Shown: positions 10,850 to 29,876, counted from the stretch's first letter. The stretch: 64,000 nucleotides of DNA from Corythucha ciliata (GCA_038030265.1 CM075942.1:15458029-15522028), one strand, 5' to 3'. Notes: a model not told the origin generated them from the letters alone. Translations and numbers: made by a program.

Positions 10850-13800
10850 ATAATATAGGAATAAAATTACAGACTAGGAATTTCTGTATGGGTTTACAAT
10901 AAAAGTCTTTGTTTGATGTATTGCCAACAAATTCATCTCAGAGGCTTGACTTTTGGTTAAAGAATTCTTTTATTTTTTTCTTAAACATAGTTAATGTCAT
11001 TCTTGAGGAAGTTAAGCTCGCAGGTAGTTTGTTAAAAAGATTCACACCAGTGTGCCAGTACATTTTTTGTGCTGCGCTCGTTTTGACAAGTGGAGATTTT
11101 AAAGTTATCCTATCACCACTCCTAGTTGTTGTTCCGGATTTTTCAATTTTATTTTCTAGATATTTCTTGTACGTATATGTGATTGTTATTTTTTCCGTGA
11201 GCCTTTTCAAATCAAGAACCTCAAAATCTTCGAACAGCTTTTGAGACGGATACCTTCTCTCCTTTTTAATTAGTATTTTTATCAGTGTTTTTTGGGTCAC
11301 CATTACTGGATTCAGTTTACTTTTATAAGCCCACCCCCACACTGGAAGAGCGTAGATCAGAAGGGATTGAACGAACGCATAGTAAAACTGTTTTTTAAAT
11401 TTAAGCGACATGAAATTCCTAACTTCTCTACATAGCGGGATTAGCTTTCGGAGTTTTCAAATTGAGTGAACGAATATGTGACTCCCAGCTTAGCGATTGG
11501 TCGATTAGTACTCCTAAATACTTGATTTCCCTGACTTGATGTATTGATGGGCACTCACAAAGAGCGTCACATTGTCTGCTGAGATGACATGCTATGTTCC
11601 CAATATTCGGTATGCTGGCGTTTTGTAACCCGAAAGCGATAAACTTTGTTTTGTTGAAATTAAGAATTAGGTTTCTTGTCTTGAACCAATTATTTAGAGA
11701 GGCTAGATTAAGTGCGGTTGTACTCCTCACTTCTTCCCATGAGTTGCCCGTGACCAACATGGCCGAGTCATCTGCAAAACTCAGGATGTCACCGTTTATA
11801 TGACAGTCAAAGAGCCCGTTCGCGTATATAATATAAAATAACGGCGCAAGCACCGTACCCTGATGGACCGAGAATTCAAAAGTACACGGGCTACTATGAC
11901 ATTCGCCGATTTTTACTACCTGCTCGCGTAGTGAAAGATGACTCTTAGTCCATTTAATGAAACTCGGATGGAAATTTAGCGATATCAGAGTTTCAATCAG
12001 GTTGGTATGCGGTATAGAGTCAAATGCCTTAGTCATGTCTTTGAAAACTACGATTACCTTTTTCCCTCTCTCTAGCGCCAGTGTGATTTTGTCCAATAGA
12101 CTGCTAACCGCATCAAGCGTACTTTTCCCTGGCTGAAAGCCGTATTGATGATCATTTATTATTTTATTCTGTTCGAGGTACTCTACTAGGTACAACTTGA
12201 GGGCTTTTTCTATTATTTTGGCGAAGTTCGACAATAGAGATATTGGTCTGTAATTGCTAACTTCCTGAGGATCTCCCGCTTTAAATAGGGGTGTAATGAT
12301 AGCCTTTTTGTATATATTCGGAAAAATTCCCTTTGTGCAGCTTATTTTAATAAGATGCGTCAGAGGTCTTAAAATAAAATCTTTTATTTTTTTAATAGTC
12401 ATTACTGACACCCCGTCAAACCCCGGACTCGAACCTCCCCTTAAGCTTGCTATAATCTTGTCCACCATACCTTCTGTTATTTGCCAGAACGGTTGGGCTG
12501 AGCCGTCCGTGGGTATTCCCGGGTCGTCCGCAATGAATGATTGGTCAGCTAACTTAGCTCCTACGGTTGAAAAATGTTTGTTGAATGCGTTTGCGATCTC
12601 CTTCCTGTCCGTCTTTGTATCCATGATTTTTCCCTCCCATTTTATTGAGCCAATGTCGGTCTTAACCTTTCTTCTCCCTAGGGCTTCATTAATCACTTTC
12701 CAGGCAGCTCTCGAATTATTACCTGCTTCGTCTAGCTTATTAGAGAAGTATGTATCTTTAGCCTTTCGGATGAGTTCTGTTAAATGATTCTTGATAGGTT
12801 TTTGACTAATAATATTTTTTTGTTTATCCTACATGATACTAAAACCGAATTTTACGGCCGCGAATGAGTCCAAAAGTGTCTCTTTTCATGCCTAGGAGCT
12901 AAAGTATTTTTCACACGACATGCTCCGAAAGTAGTCATTTTCTCTACCCAAAAGTGACCGGGAAATTGACCATACCGCACAGTGACATTCGAGAAATTTT
13001 CTGTACCTACTGGTCCAGAGAATATTTTCCGTCCTAGCACGGAAAGTCGGATTATAACCTCGTTTGAGGTCTTCTTGAACTAACACACGAGAATTCAGTG
13101 GTCAGTTTGTCAAAGTCCTTCACAACAAAAACCAGGAATTCCAATCGAGGATGGAAGGTGGATAGTATTTTATAGAAAACTTCAATCAATTTCTTTTCTT
13201 ACCAAGGGAAATGAAACACTGCTGGATATACACAAAAATACTTGACACAAACACCGGCTCTCTCACCTCTCTTGTTCCAATTCCACACAAGAAACCAAAC
13301 CTTCCTGGTTTTTATAACCTCGTTCGGAAGTTCCCTTCAGTGTCACTGGTCAACACCCTATTTTGCAGCTTCACGAGAAATTTAGTCACAATGTTTTAAA
13401 TAATTTTATCATTTCCTTGCTGTCGCGTGAAAAAAGTCGTATGTTCATCACTCGTGGGAAGGGGATTTACCTACTCGTTTTTTTTAGCGGGCTCGGCCTC
13501 CGCCTCGCCGCAATTTTTACGGCGTTTTAGATCCTAGGCTCTAAAGTAATTTTTTCGGACTGTACTTCATATACTTGCGTTGAAGCGCTCTTCATTTTAC
13601 GAATTAAAAAGCTTGAAACAACTGAGTAAGAATATCAGCTGTTCAGTTAGTGAACCTATAGTTACACATGCGCCATATGTGATCCTTTAGAGTGGGGAGG
13701 GCTTGTGATTGGCTGGTGAGCGTTAAGCTATACGACCGCAGCAGCGAAATCAAATCCATTTGATCCGCCAATGGACCAAACATGGCGGCATATGAGAGAT

Positions 13801-15649
13801 TCCAAATCTATTTGATCCACTTATGCAGGGGAGATCAAATATGGCGACTGTCAGTACTCGTAGGAACTTACAGAGCCTTAGTTCAGTGACATTATCTAAA
13901 CATGGAATAACTTTTTCGAATTGCCATCAAATTTCAAATCTTATCCTGCTTTCGATATCAATAATGCCCTAAGAAGCCCTAAGCCCTAGAATAAAAAATA
14001 GTATGTACACCACGAAACTAAAATGTATTTTCAAGCCTCGAGGAGTGGCCGAACGAGGCGAGTCCGGCCATCTCTCTTCTCGTCTCGAAAAGACGCACTT
14101 CAGCTCCTGCGTATACTTATAGCTATACATATAGGTTTCTTAGTTCAAAACATTCAAATATATTTACGTAGCAAAGTGAGGGATCGCAGATAGGGGCTTA
14201 ACTAGAAATCTTTCCGGTGGCAGCGATTCCGGTAACCCGGAAGCTGATGTGTGCTCGTGGGGGAGGGGAGATGTAATAAATGTCCTTCATATTGCTTAAA
14301 TTTGGGCTGAAACCCTCTCCAGAGAGGGGGGCCGATAGGTGGATCGCCCCTGTTTGTCATATGACAGGGGTAAAGTGTAGAAGAAGAATCAATGATATAC
14401 CTAACAAAAATTCTGCAGAAAGGTGAAAGATGGGAGGAGAGCAAATTTTCTAGGCATTGCTATTTTTCATCTTCTCGTAAATGATCCAGGATTTTCGATC
14501 TGAGAGACGGTCACTTGGTCCTCGAATAAGAAGCGAAAAGGATAGAAGGAGAACCTTGGGTGCAGTCTTCGGGATAGAATAAGATTGGCATTTAAGCCTG
14601 GGGGGGTTCCGCCGCCACTGGTTCCGGCCCTTAAATGAGTATCCGGTGACACCTTGTCAAGTTTCACAATGCAAATAGTCAGTTTTTGAGTGCCAAATTT
14701 CGGGTTTCTGGTACAAAATACACATTACGTATTCAAACTAATCGCAATCCTGCGGCTAAATTGTCGGTTTTGGAGTGAAATCGTTTTTTTCAGCCCCAAA
14801 AACTCAGGCAAACTTAGCCGCAAAAACCAATTTTTAGGGCCGAAGGTTGATATTTTTCGAATGAATTGTCAATTTCATAGCCAATTACGTAAATATGTAA
14901 CCTTGTTTTGCTGTCAAAAGCACCACAAAAGGAACTGTTCAATTTAGCCCGAGAAACGGAATAGTCGTCTCTAAAACTGGCATTTTAGCCCAAAAACTGA
15001 CTCCCCAAGTTTCCTCAAGAACTGCAGTGTGATGGTCAAGTGGTTCTATAGCCTGTCGGATCTGATCGGCCCCAAGAATCGGTTTATCGAGTCAAAAATT
15101 AATGATTTATTTCAAGACACTAACTACTAAGCTCTATTATCGAATTTTAAGGTACTTAATTGCTAATTTGTTCACATTGCACCCACTCCTTGCAATGCCC
15201 TCCTTCCTTCAGTCCATGACCATGACACACTGTAATCTTAACGCTGATATCGTATTTTTCAGGTGACCGACATGATGGTGGCCAACTCGTGGAACCTCAT
15301 CATGACTGTACGCCCGGCCAACATGCGCGGAACAGCTTCCAACGCCATTGAACCGTCCCTACCATTTCCAGCCACGACGACAGCAACATCTCCATCAACA
15401 ACAACAACTACAACAACGGGTGGTAGCGGCGGATCAACTTCCTCCTCCGCTGCCGCTGCAGCCGCCGCCGCCGCGGCTGCTATTACAAACGCATCATCGT
15501 CACTCCCTCCGCAAAGCACGTCTTCTGCGTCTTCAAGTCGACGCCATTCGGCGTCGGTCGAGTCAAACTCGTCGGGTGAAAGCGGTCGATTGGACGCTGA
15601 AGGTGACACTGTTGTTGATCACTTGTCCGGTTTGGAATTGAAAAACTGA
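8116..15649 (+). CDS. par-6: Partitioning defective 6 (PAR-6) polarity protein, 4 exons
   Basis: Exons 8116-8178, 8260-8576, 8646-8955, 15263-15649; 1077 nt, 358 aa, close to the 346-376 aa of mammalian PARD6. Residues about 15-100 are the PB1 domain (VEIKTKF, then [13 protein letters not shown]), which binds atypical PKC. The semi-[23 protein letters not shown] (about 134-152) binds CDC42. The PDZ domain (about 155-250) has [18 protein letters not shown] and [20 protein letters not shown]. The C-terminus is a Ser/Thr/Ala-rich tail with an 11-Ala run and SRRHSAS. PAR-6 scaffolds PAR-3, aPKC and CDC42 at the apical or anterior cortex. The start ATG follows an acceptor at 8111, so a 5' noncoding exon or leader is expected. 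Intron 3 (8956-15262) splits the PDZ domain and contains an antisense LINE. Confidence 0.97.
9504..9633. mobile_element. Small MITE, CCCGTATTCATAG TIRs
   Basis: GACCCGTATTCATAG at 9504-9518 is matched by its near reverse complement CTATGAATAAGGGCC at 9619-9633. The same terminal word bounds the larger element at 43469-44212, so both belong to one family. Non-coding, in par-6 intron 3. Confidence 0.6.
10040..10350. repeat. Degenerate GTCAGTTTT...GGCC repeat array
   Basis: GTCAGTTTTTGGGCCAAAT, GTCAGTTTTACGGCCAAGT, GTCAGTTTCAGCGGCAGAA and similar words recur every ~35-50 bp. A second stretch with the same flavour lies at about 14660-15010 on the other side of the LINE in the same intron, so the two may be parts of one former array. 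Confidence 0.45.
10601..10648. repeat. T48 homopolymer (LINE poly(A) tail)
   Basis: Forty-eight consecutive T on the plus strand, immediately after CGGCCTGATTC; read on the minus strand this is the poly(A) tail of the LINE. Confidence 0.9.
10811..10848. repeat. A38 homopolymer
   Basis: Thirty-eight A, flanked by short inverted TATATT / CATAATATA words. It lies in the LINE 3' region, where it reads as a poly(T) tract in element orientation. Confidence 0.9.
12827..15262. other. Remainder of par-6 intron 3
   Basis: No exon is needed here by phase and none was seen. The last ~600 bp (14660-15010) carry degenerate repeats with words such as GTCAGTTTTTGAGTGCC and TTTTTAGGGCCGAAGG. The par-6 acceptor TATTTTTCAG ends at 15262. 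Confidence 0.5.
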
Positions 15650-16305
15650 AAGGTTAGCGGTTTTCAAACGACAAGGTAAGTGATAAATTTTTGAGTAATG
15701 CGCTGTTGGGGGGGGGGGTGATTATCCAAATGTCCTAAAGTCACAACTGCTGCGTTCTTTCGCTTTTCTTTAGTGCTCTGAGACATGTCTATGAGCACCT
15801 CCGTTCATTAGCTCTAAACCAATTCTGTTTATATTCCTATATAGCATACATTCCACAATCTCATTATTGAGAGCTTGTGAACAGGGTCCTATAGGTTAGT
15901 GCAGCACACCTGCACAAGCTCTACTCGCTTGAATGTCCCAAGTAGCAAAATTTTTGATATTCTTCCCAAATTACCAGCCCCAGGGACCGTTTTTCTGTTT
16001 GGAAATGTCACACCCTATGGCTGAACACTGGACATCAATCAGTCAGAGCTTGTAGCGTCGTTCAGAGCACGTCACAGAAGCGTATAAACGGGCATTATGT
16101 TAATTATGACAAGTAAGTGAGGTTTTTAAAAAGTATTAATTGGTAAACTTGGGCCTTCCAATAATTTTACTTAAATCTTCGACCATTCCAATGTATTAAG
16201 AGCAAGTATTGAAGTAAAATGGTACCGTCCAAATATGAAATTATAAGTGCCTCGGAAAAAAATGTTAAGAAATTAATTTGTATAATTGAATTATTAGTCT
16301 TTGGT

Positions 16306-16311
16306 AATAAA
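16306..16311 (+). terminator. Candidate par-6 polyadenylation signal
   Basis: AATAAA about 660 bp after the par-6 stop codon and just before the convergent COX4 3' end. It is the nearest good signal I noticed; not proven. Confidence 0.35.
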
Positions 16312-16375
16312 TATATATCGTTATAAGACTCGTATAGGCTGAATAGAAGGCGCTTAGGGAGTCTAATAAGAAATA

Positions 16376-16381
16376 TTTATT
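16376..16381 (-). terminator. Candidate COX4 polyadenylation signal
   Basis: TTTATT on the plus strand reads AATAAA on the minus strand, about 75 bp after the COX4 stop. It faces the par-6 signal about 65 bp away, a tail-to-tail arrangement. Confidence 0.5.
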
Positions 16382-16455
16382 TCAAATCACATAAGACGTT
16401 ATTCACAATAATCTACAAGCAGCAATCGCTACACCAACTATGTAGAACTCAACAT

Positions 16456-17116
16456 TTATTCTGGTCTGGGGTATTTGGATGACAGTCCCTCGATAGGACC
16501 AATCTGAAGGTCGATCATCCTCTTCAGTTGAGCTTGCTGTCTGTCCAAGGCGAATGTGGGAGGCAACTCGGGGTTGAGAGCTAAGAAAAGAAGAGATTTT
16601 GTCAAATCCTTCGGTTTGGATAAGCTGAGAAACTTGAAGGGGGGGGGAGTAGCTTACCAACTTTCTTCAAGAACATGAAAACCCAGAGGGACAGCGAAGC
16701 GTAGAAGAGCACCCACCCGGTGATTGACTTCCACTGGCCCGTGGGAGCGTTCATTTCAGCGAATGTTTGACAAAACGACGCCCTGTACAGAGCCTTCTTT
16801 TCGGCGATCGTCAATTTTTTCCAGTCGCCTTTTTCTTTTTCGCGAAGAGCCTTTGTATGGCATACAGGTTTACCCTCATTATCTTGAGTGATAGTGACCC
16901 CCAAAAGAAGGAAGTTCTTCATACCTTAAGATCGGCCGTATCCGGGCGGAATCGAACCGCCGGCAATGGAAAATCCTCTCGGTCTTCATACATGGGCGTT
17001 CCGTTCATACCGTGGCCGACAATTTCTCGTGCCCCGATCTTAGGGTCGGCATAAGCCATCGAGGACATGGCACGCCTCAAACCGACGAGCCCCAATTGTT
17101 TGACTAATAGCGACAT
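16456..17116 (-). CDS. COX4: Cytochrome c oxidase subunit 4, mitochondrial
   Basis: Exons 17116-16925, 16850-16658, 16580-16456 (introns 74 and 77 bp); 169 aa, the same length as human COX4I1. The N-terminus (MSLLVKQLGLVGLRRAMS) is a basic amphipathic presequence. The matrix part has REDFPLP, KALREKEKGDW and SFAEMN-like QTFAEMNAPTGQWK. One membrane helix follows (GWVLFYASLSLWVFMFL), then the intermembrane tail LNPELPPTFA...QLKRMIDLQIGPIEGLSSKY. COX4 is a nuclear-encoded subunit of complex IV in the inner mitochondrial membrane. The first ATG with homology is at 17116; an in-frame codon upstream at 17140 is TTG. A T-rich acceptor just upstream (about 17146) suggests a noncoding first exon. Confidence 0.97.
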
Positions 17117-17742
17117 TTTGAAGGGGCGCGAAAATTGCAAGGTCTGAAAAAACCGACAAAGTTGAAAATCTGATCACAGACTAAAGTAATGAAAAATAAA
17201 AAGAATTTCAGCGATATTACCCTGGTACTTCAAGACGATACCTCACTGGACTAGTGGCGCTCCCAGTGGTAGGAAAAGACGGTAGTTCATTTTATCATGA
17301 ACGACCTTTCTTCCACCAGCTGTTGTTGCTTGTTGAAGTCAGTTTTGCATTTCCCAGCGCCATTGCCATTTCCCTCGTAACCGTTCGGCTTTCTTCAAAT
17401 TCACCTCCTCATAAGTGGTGAGTACCGCTGCATTTACGTTATTTTAATTAAATCTACTGGAACGCTCGTATTTCCGTTTAAATTTTCGGGACAAGACGAG
17501 AAGAGACATGGCTTGACATAGTCCGTTGTAGCTATTACAATGAATCCGCTGTTCCGCTCTCCTCAGCCGTCTGACTAGTCACCGACCTGTTGGTGCTAGC
17601 GATTTTCATGGCAGTTTTCCAAATTTATCTCGTTAATCGATCACTATTACGTGATTTCTCTGCCAAACGCGAAGTTTTATCATATTTTCTGTATGAAGTA
17701 CTCGTTTTATTGTGAACGACGTCTGCAATATCTGGCCATCAT

Positions 17743-17929
17743 GAGGTCGGTTGTCCACTGGTAGCGTTTTCGAGCGGCACGACAACGAGCGTACATCCCA
17801 AAGTCTCAAATTGGATGTGACATCGTCCACTGCAGGCTTAGCATAGCAGTAGTGAATTCAATTTCAGTCTTTTCGTATGTACGCTCGTTGTAGCGCTGCT
17901 CGAAAACTTTTCCAGTGGACGACCGGCCT
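17743..17929. mobile_element. MITE, 187 bp, ~55-bp inverted repeats
   Basis: AGGTCGGTTGTCCACTGG and TTTTCGAGCGGC...AACGAGCGTACAT at the left return inverted at 17876-17929 (TGTACGCTCGTTGTAGCG...CCAGTGGACGACCGGCCT). No coding capacity. It lies upstream of COX4. Confidence 0.65.
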
Positions 17930-19519
17930 AAAGCTTTTGAGGTTGCGTGCTGAAGTTCGTGTAGAATTTCAATTTTCGCCTGCCAGCAAGAACGTTATTT
18001 TTTAGCGTCAAGAACGACGTATTTAGGCGTTATTGACGTGACAATAAGTACAAAATTAATCTGTCAATTTCGGTACTTTGAGTGCAAGAGGAGGCGAAAG
18101 CACCCCGCTCTAGAGACAGCCTCTTGTGGTGCAAATGAATCAAAAGGTTCCTATTTTCCCGGGCACCGGCCGGACCGTAGAGATAATCAATAATTATAAT
18201 ATAATAATAATAATATCTATATAGGCTGGACCGTTTCAAGAGGTATGACAAGGGGGGTAAGCAGGGTAGGCGACCGCCTAGGGGCCCGTGGCTTGGCGTA
18301 ACATCGTCCAGAGGTGAGTAGGGGGCTTTCACGATTTTCTTTAGGTCGGGTTACCGTGTGTCCGGCTTTTTAGACCTTTGTCCGGCTTTTTAGGAAATAA
18401 TTAGGAAAAAAATCTTACTTCCAAATTCCGTTTAACACGAATACCTACGTTTTTTGTTTAAAAATTTAAAGAAAGATCACAGGCGAGAAATAGATGAATT
18501 CGACTTTTTTAACCGGATACCATTACGTTACGAACCAAATCAAAAGTCAATGTTGTTCTGATGTTCTACCAGTTCTCTCCGTCGGAAAAAAAATTATTGC
18601 GTCGGCCACTCCAAATAATTTCGATCCTCTTTTCCACTGTAAAAAATGGGCAAAATTCTTCAAAAAGTTGGAAAATGAATCACTTTCAGCTAATTTCCGA
18701 AATTTTCCCAATTCTTCTTCGCCATACCATGGTGAGAACTTGGTAAGAGTATTTTCTCTCCCAAATTCTCAGTGGACGAAGAAAAGGATTTGCCCAAGCG
18801 TTAATAGCGTAAAATGTTTAGAGTCAGTAGAATTTAATTAACTTCAAAGAATATTCCTGTAAACAATTTCACGATAGTCCGGGAGCCCACCGTATGAAAT
18901 ATCCGATCATTGTATCCTGTGTCATGGGATCCGGATCATTGTGTCTGGCATCTGCACAGGACGTTTCTTATGGACTAGGATCTAGGAGATGGCACTTCTG
19001 AGATCGCCAGACATTTTCCGTGGGACATGGGCTCACGAACAGTTGGACAACACACCTTGGGGTGTGTTTGAAAACGACTGGCGAGAGAAAGTCGTTTCCC
19101 GGGACGCGTATTTACAATCCCCTTACCGAGTTCAGAGCCCATGCCATCCCGCCCGCACCACCGTATTACACGCTGTCTTGGACTACACTTGAGATTACTC
19201 ATTTTGAAACCTGCCCCCCACCCGTCTAAACTACGTCACGCTTTGCTCGAGAAATGTCCTTAATTTTCCGTTCTTTTCTTGAATGAATCCGGAATTTAAT
19301 GTCCGTCTACCCGTCGTGTGAATTCATAAAAGAATTAACAAAACTTAAAAAAAAAAAAAAAATAGATTATTTAAAAATTCACAGTGCTTTATGGCAACAG
19401 CTCTTTGTATAGCTAAATTAGCTCGATTCTCTGAGATCAATATTCTTTGTGTTATGAACGAAAATACCTGAAAAAATGCGATTTTTTCCGTGCTTTAATG
19501 TGCCCTGAAAATGTGTATC

Positions 19520-20122
19520 TGTTACCGTCAAAACCCGAATTGCCTAGTCAGAACTAGTTTTATCAATGCCCCTTAGTGAATACTAGTATTCACTAGGGAA
19601 AACTAGAATTGTCCAAAGTTACCCGACAGTTCTAGTTTTCACTAAAAAGTTTATAGTTAAAACTTGGGGTCACCGTTAAAACCCGAAATTCCTGACCAAA
19701 ACAATTTTTCAGGCAAAAGGTTTGACAAACCAACACTAAAACTGAAAGAAAAAATGAAATCCAAGATCTTATTAGTATTAAACCAATAACGGATTGAAAA
19801 TTGAAAGATTCATATTCGTAAAGACAGTTGATTTGTTGTTGCATGGCATACTGTTGTGGCATTTTGAATCCAAAAATTTAGACGGTTGGCATCAGCAACC
19901 GTTGGCAGAGCAAAACTTATTGTTTTGACTGAGCTATTCAGTTGGAACTAGTTTTAACTAGTAAGAAGTAATATAAAATTAAGAAGCAACAATTCATCCG
20001 TGAATTCTAGTTTTTCCTGACCTCCATCGTCTATTCTAGATTTACCTAGTAAATAATAGTAATAGCCACTGGGCTTTGGTAAAACTAGTTATGACTAGGT
20101 AATTCGGGTTTTGACGGTAACA
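19520..20122. mobile_element. TIR element, 603 bp, with possible TATC target duplication
   Basis: TGTTACCGTCAAAACCCGAA at 19520 is the reverse complement of the sequence ending at 20122, and the match continues through CCTAGTCA.AACTAGTTTTA for about 55 bp. The flanking tetramer TATC occurs on both sides (19516-19519 and 20123-20126), as a 4-bp target duplication would. The interior is full of ACTAGT words, includes a 22-bp perfect palindrome at 19574-19595, and has a second internal copy of the TIR word (CACCGTTAAAACCCGAAATT) at about 19671. No transposase seen. Confidence 0.75.
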
Positions 20123-20198
20123 TATCAATATTTTGGGCAGAACTAATTATGATAAATGATATTTTGTATAGTTTTTTGTATGAATCGAATTAGCTTTG

Positions 20199-20382
20199 TT
20201 GGGGCCTTTCACGCTAGAAGAAAAAAGACGCCGACGCATGAGTCGGCGTCTTTTTTCTCGGGGGAGAGACGACGCCCGCGTACGCGTCCAATGTGAAAGG
20301 CCGCATAGAGTTCTATGTGTTTTTACTGCAAGCGAGTCGGACGCTGACGCGCGCGAGAAACCAAGTGTGAAACGGGTCTTAG
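20199..20382. mobile_element. Diverged inverted copy of the 1581-1761 MITE
   Basis: Shares, in opposite orientation, the words GGCCTTTCACATTGGACGCG, [21 protein letters not shown] and AAAAAAGACGCCGACG with the element at 1581-1761. The ends are more diverged (CTTTCACGCTAGAAG versus CCAAGTGTGAAACGG). The two copies give near-identical short translated frames, which only reflects shared repeat sequence. Confidence 0.7.
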
Positions 20383-20384
20383 GG

Positions 20385-21070
20385 ATCTTTGGGATCAATT
20401 GTTTTTGAGTTACGGACAAAATATCTTCGAACAATTCCAGCACTGTAAAAAGGATTTGTTCTTACATTTTTGTGGGCGTAACTCAAAAAGTTTTAACCCC
20501 AGCAATCCCTGCAAACGCACAAAACTCTACACAAGATCATAGTTAGTTCTGCTCAAAATCTTAATTCACTTTTGCATAGCACGTCAAAGTAAGCATAGAG
20601 GAAAACTAGTTTTTTTCGGGTGTTTTCGTTCGTAACTCAATGAAATTGATTGTAGAGAAACGAGCAACAAAAACTACTTCAGAAATTATATCCATGTCAA
20701 CTGCATTGCTAAACGTTGGACGTGAGGATTTTTTTTTCTCGAATATTTAAGCCAAAAACCAATTTTTTTTTGTACAATTTGCGTCCTAACTCAAAAACTA
20801 ATTGTCGTAGGGAGTTGGGGTTGATTTTTATCGACTCAGCACACAAAACTACATAGGATTAGACGCCTCGTTTGGGCACATTTGTTTAGATACCCCTTGT
20901 AGCGATGAGTTGGCCAACGTCTCACCCTGAAGGGTAAGTTTGCCACCCCGTACCGTTACGGGTTCTTCAAAATCCCGAAGTATACGTCAAACAAATGTTT
21001 TAAACCACATTGGAAACTAAGCCGAATTTCGCCGCTATTCCTTTGATTTTCGCATAAGCAGTGTCTCGAT
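20385..21070. repeat. Half copy of the large palindromic element
   Basis: Corresponds to the right half of the palindrome at 26186-27113: shared segments include GTAACTCAA, the ACACAAAACTRCATARGATTAG segment, GAGTTGGCCAACGTCT, TTTGCCACCCCGTA and CCGAATTTCGCCGCTATTC. It ends in flanking DNA without the left arm. Confidence 0.65.
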
Positions 21071-21631
21071 TCCGGAGTGACGATTTCCACGAGACTCGAG
21101 GTTTTTCCCTCCACTCGAAGAGGCAGCCTGTCGATTCTACGGCAGCCGTTCGTGGGTGCAACTGGGTAAAATGAGCGAAAATGGGGTCACAATCCTCAAA
21201 AAGCTTCCCCTCCCTTGATTGGAATTTCGTTAACCGTTCGTTAAAGTTCGTTTGTTTAGGCCCCAGAAAAACGTAAATTCGGTCGAATCCACTTAAGGGC
21301 CAAACGGATTAAGGACAAGAGGAATAATGAAAAAACACAGTATTGCTATGAGCACTGTTTTACTCTCGGCATTAATTGATCAAAGTAACGTGCAGAAAAC
21401 ACTCAAAAATCGCCCTGTTGCCCAATGAATGGCTGAAGTAAAACCACACGGTCGGCACAAAAACTGAATACCTATCTTTCTTTAAAAACATAAAGAGGAT
21501 CTTTATAGTTTTGCGTATTTAAATAAAAATATATAAATAATTAATTAACTTAAAGAGGAGGGATTTTTATATATACAATTAAATTATCTGAATATTTATA
21601 AAAATTTACAAAAAAAAGCGATAGAATGAAT

Positions 21632-28763
<7,132 letters not shown>

Positions 28764-29391
28764 TTCGAATGTGACATTTTCCGTATGGCTGAAACAAAAT
28801 AAAGGGTCCAGTGTGTAGTAATAAACTTGATTTTCGGTCATGGTTTAAATTGTGAGCATGACACATGTAGAGGGGCTGGAATATACGACAAAGAAAGATA
28901 CAAAGCAGGAAGAAGCCCGATAGACGAGATAATATTTTTGTAGGCGTTTTTCCTTTTCCCCCATAAATACTTACCTTAAAAATTTTAATTCTTGAAGAAC
29001 ATTCTACTAATTTCGCTCACAAATCCCTCAAATTCACACACTTTTCTTCTATTTAAATTTAGATTGACTAGAAAGAGTTTTATCAACAGAAAACAAGGCC
29101 CCCTCACATCAAGCTCCTCCCTTCATGTTCATGTCTTCATGTTTCTGCTTTTTGGACGTACAGGTGAAATTATCGATAAAGAGAAAGTCTTCAAATTTAG
29201 AATCGAAGGGGTTGGTGAAAGTAGTGAAAACGGTTCTTTCTAACGTTGGCAGCGCTGCTTTTTCCGTCATCAGGGCAAGCCATATTGATCTGTGCCGTGT
29301 TTTAGGTTATAACACTCTTGTGTGTTTACTAGTTCATCGTCTTTTTCACCGTACGTTTTTGTGTTATTTTTATTACGATCATCTTGGCAAT
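28764..29391. other. Intergenic region between divergent FAK and FKBP12
   Basis: About 630 bp between the two start codons, which point away from each other. It includes the FAK 5' exon acceptor at 28789 and the FKBP12 leader. No TATA box or named motif could be assigned. Confidence 0.4.
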
Positions 29392-29876
29392 ATGGGAGTC
29401 ACCGTGGACGTCGTTAGCCCTGGAGATGGTCAGTCTATTAGTTTTTTAACGTTTAATCACTCATATTTGCGTATTTTAACGTGAACGCGAAACTGCAGGA
29501 TCGACTTACCCCAAAACCGGCCAAACTGTCGTCGTCCACTACACTGGGACGCTCAACAATGGGCAGAAATTTGATTCCTCGCGAGACCGAGGAGTGCCCT
29601 TTAAGTTCCGTCTGGGCAAGGGCGAAGTGATTAAGGGCTGGGACCAAGGCGTGGCACAGGTGAAAACGGCGGATCGATCTATTAATAGACAGTACCCCAT
29701 TCATTTTTTTTAAACATCCAAAATTTTTTGAAACAATTTTTAAGATGTCGGTGGGTGAACGAGCGAAATTGACGTGCTCCCCGGATTTCGCCTACGGATC
29801 CCGCGGTCACCCTGGAATCATACCACCCAACTCTACTCTTATCTTCGACGTTGAACTATTGAAAGTCGAACCTTGA
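29392..29876 (+). CDS. FKBP1A: FKBP12-type peptidyl-prolyl isomerase
   Basis: Exons 29392-29428, 29499-29659, 29745-29876 (introns 70 and 85 bp); 330 nt, 109 aa, the length of a single-domain FKBP12. The whole protein is one FKBP fold: [88 protein letters not shown]. The drug-pocket residues seen in the family (Tyr in VHYTG, Phe and Asp of FDSSRD, Trp of GWDQG, Tyr of AYG, the IPPNS loop) are present. Cytosolic cis-trans prolyl isomerase, target of FK506 and rapamycin, and a regulator of ryanodine and TGF-beta receptors (family knowledge). Divergent from FAK; no signal peptide. Confidence 0.98.

Larger units (their letters stand above)
10601..12826 (-). mobile_element. 5'-truncated non-LTR retrotransposon with poly(A) tail
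   Basis: A minus-strand reverse transcriptase frame runs from about 12826 to 11428 and continues after a frameshift near 11455 as 11411-10938. RT landmarks in order: [33 protein letters not shown] (motif A Asp kept), FADDSAML (catalytic FADD kept), then a jockey/CR1-like C-terminal part ([11 protein letters not shown]). The endonuclease domain is absent, so the copy is 5'-truncated. The 48-nt T run at 10601-10648 on the plus strand is its 3' poly(A) tail. A 38-nt A run at 10811-10848 lies in its 3' region. I could not see a clear target-site duplication. Inserted antisense in par-6 intron 3. The jockey/CR1 assignment is inference. Confidence 0.9.

Noticed and set aside
15259..15609. 116-codon minus-strand frame with Ala and Val runs
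   Set aside because: Antisense of par-6 exon 4, whose PDZ end and phase are clear.
20196..20408. RRRRMSRRLFSRGRDDARV-type frame, also seen near 1700
   Set aside because: Shared because both sites are copies of one MITE, not because of a conserved protein.
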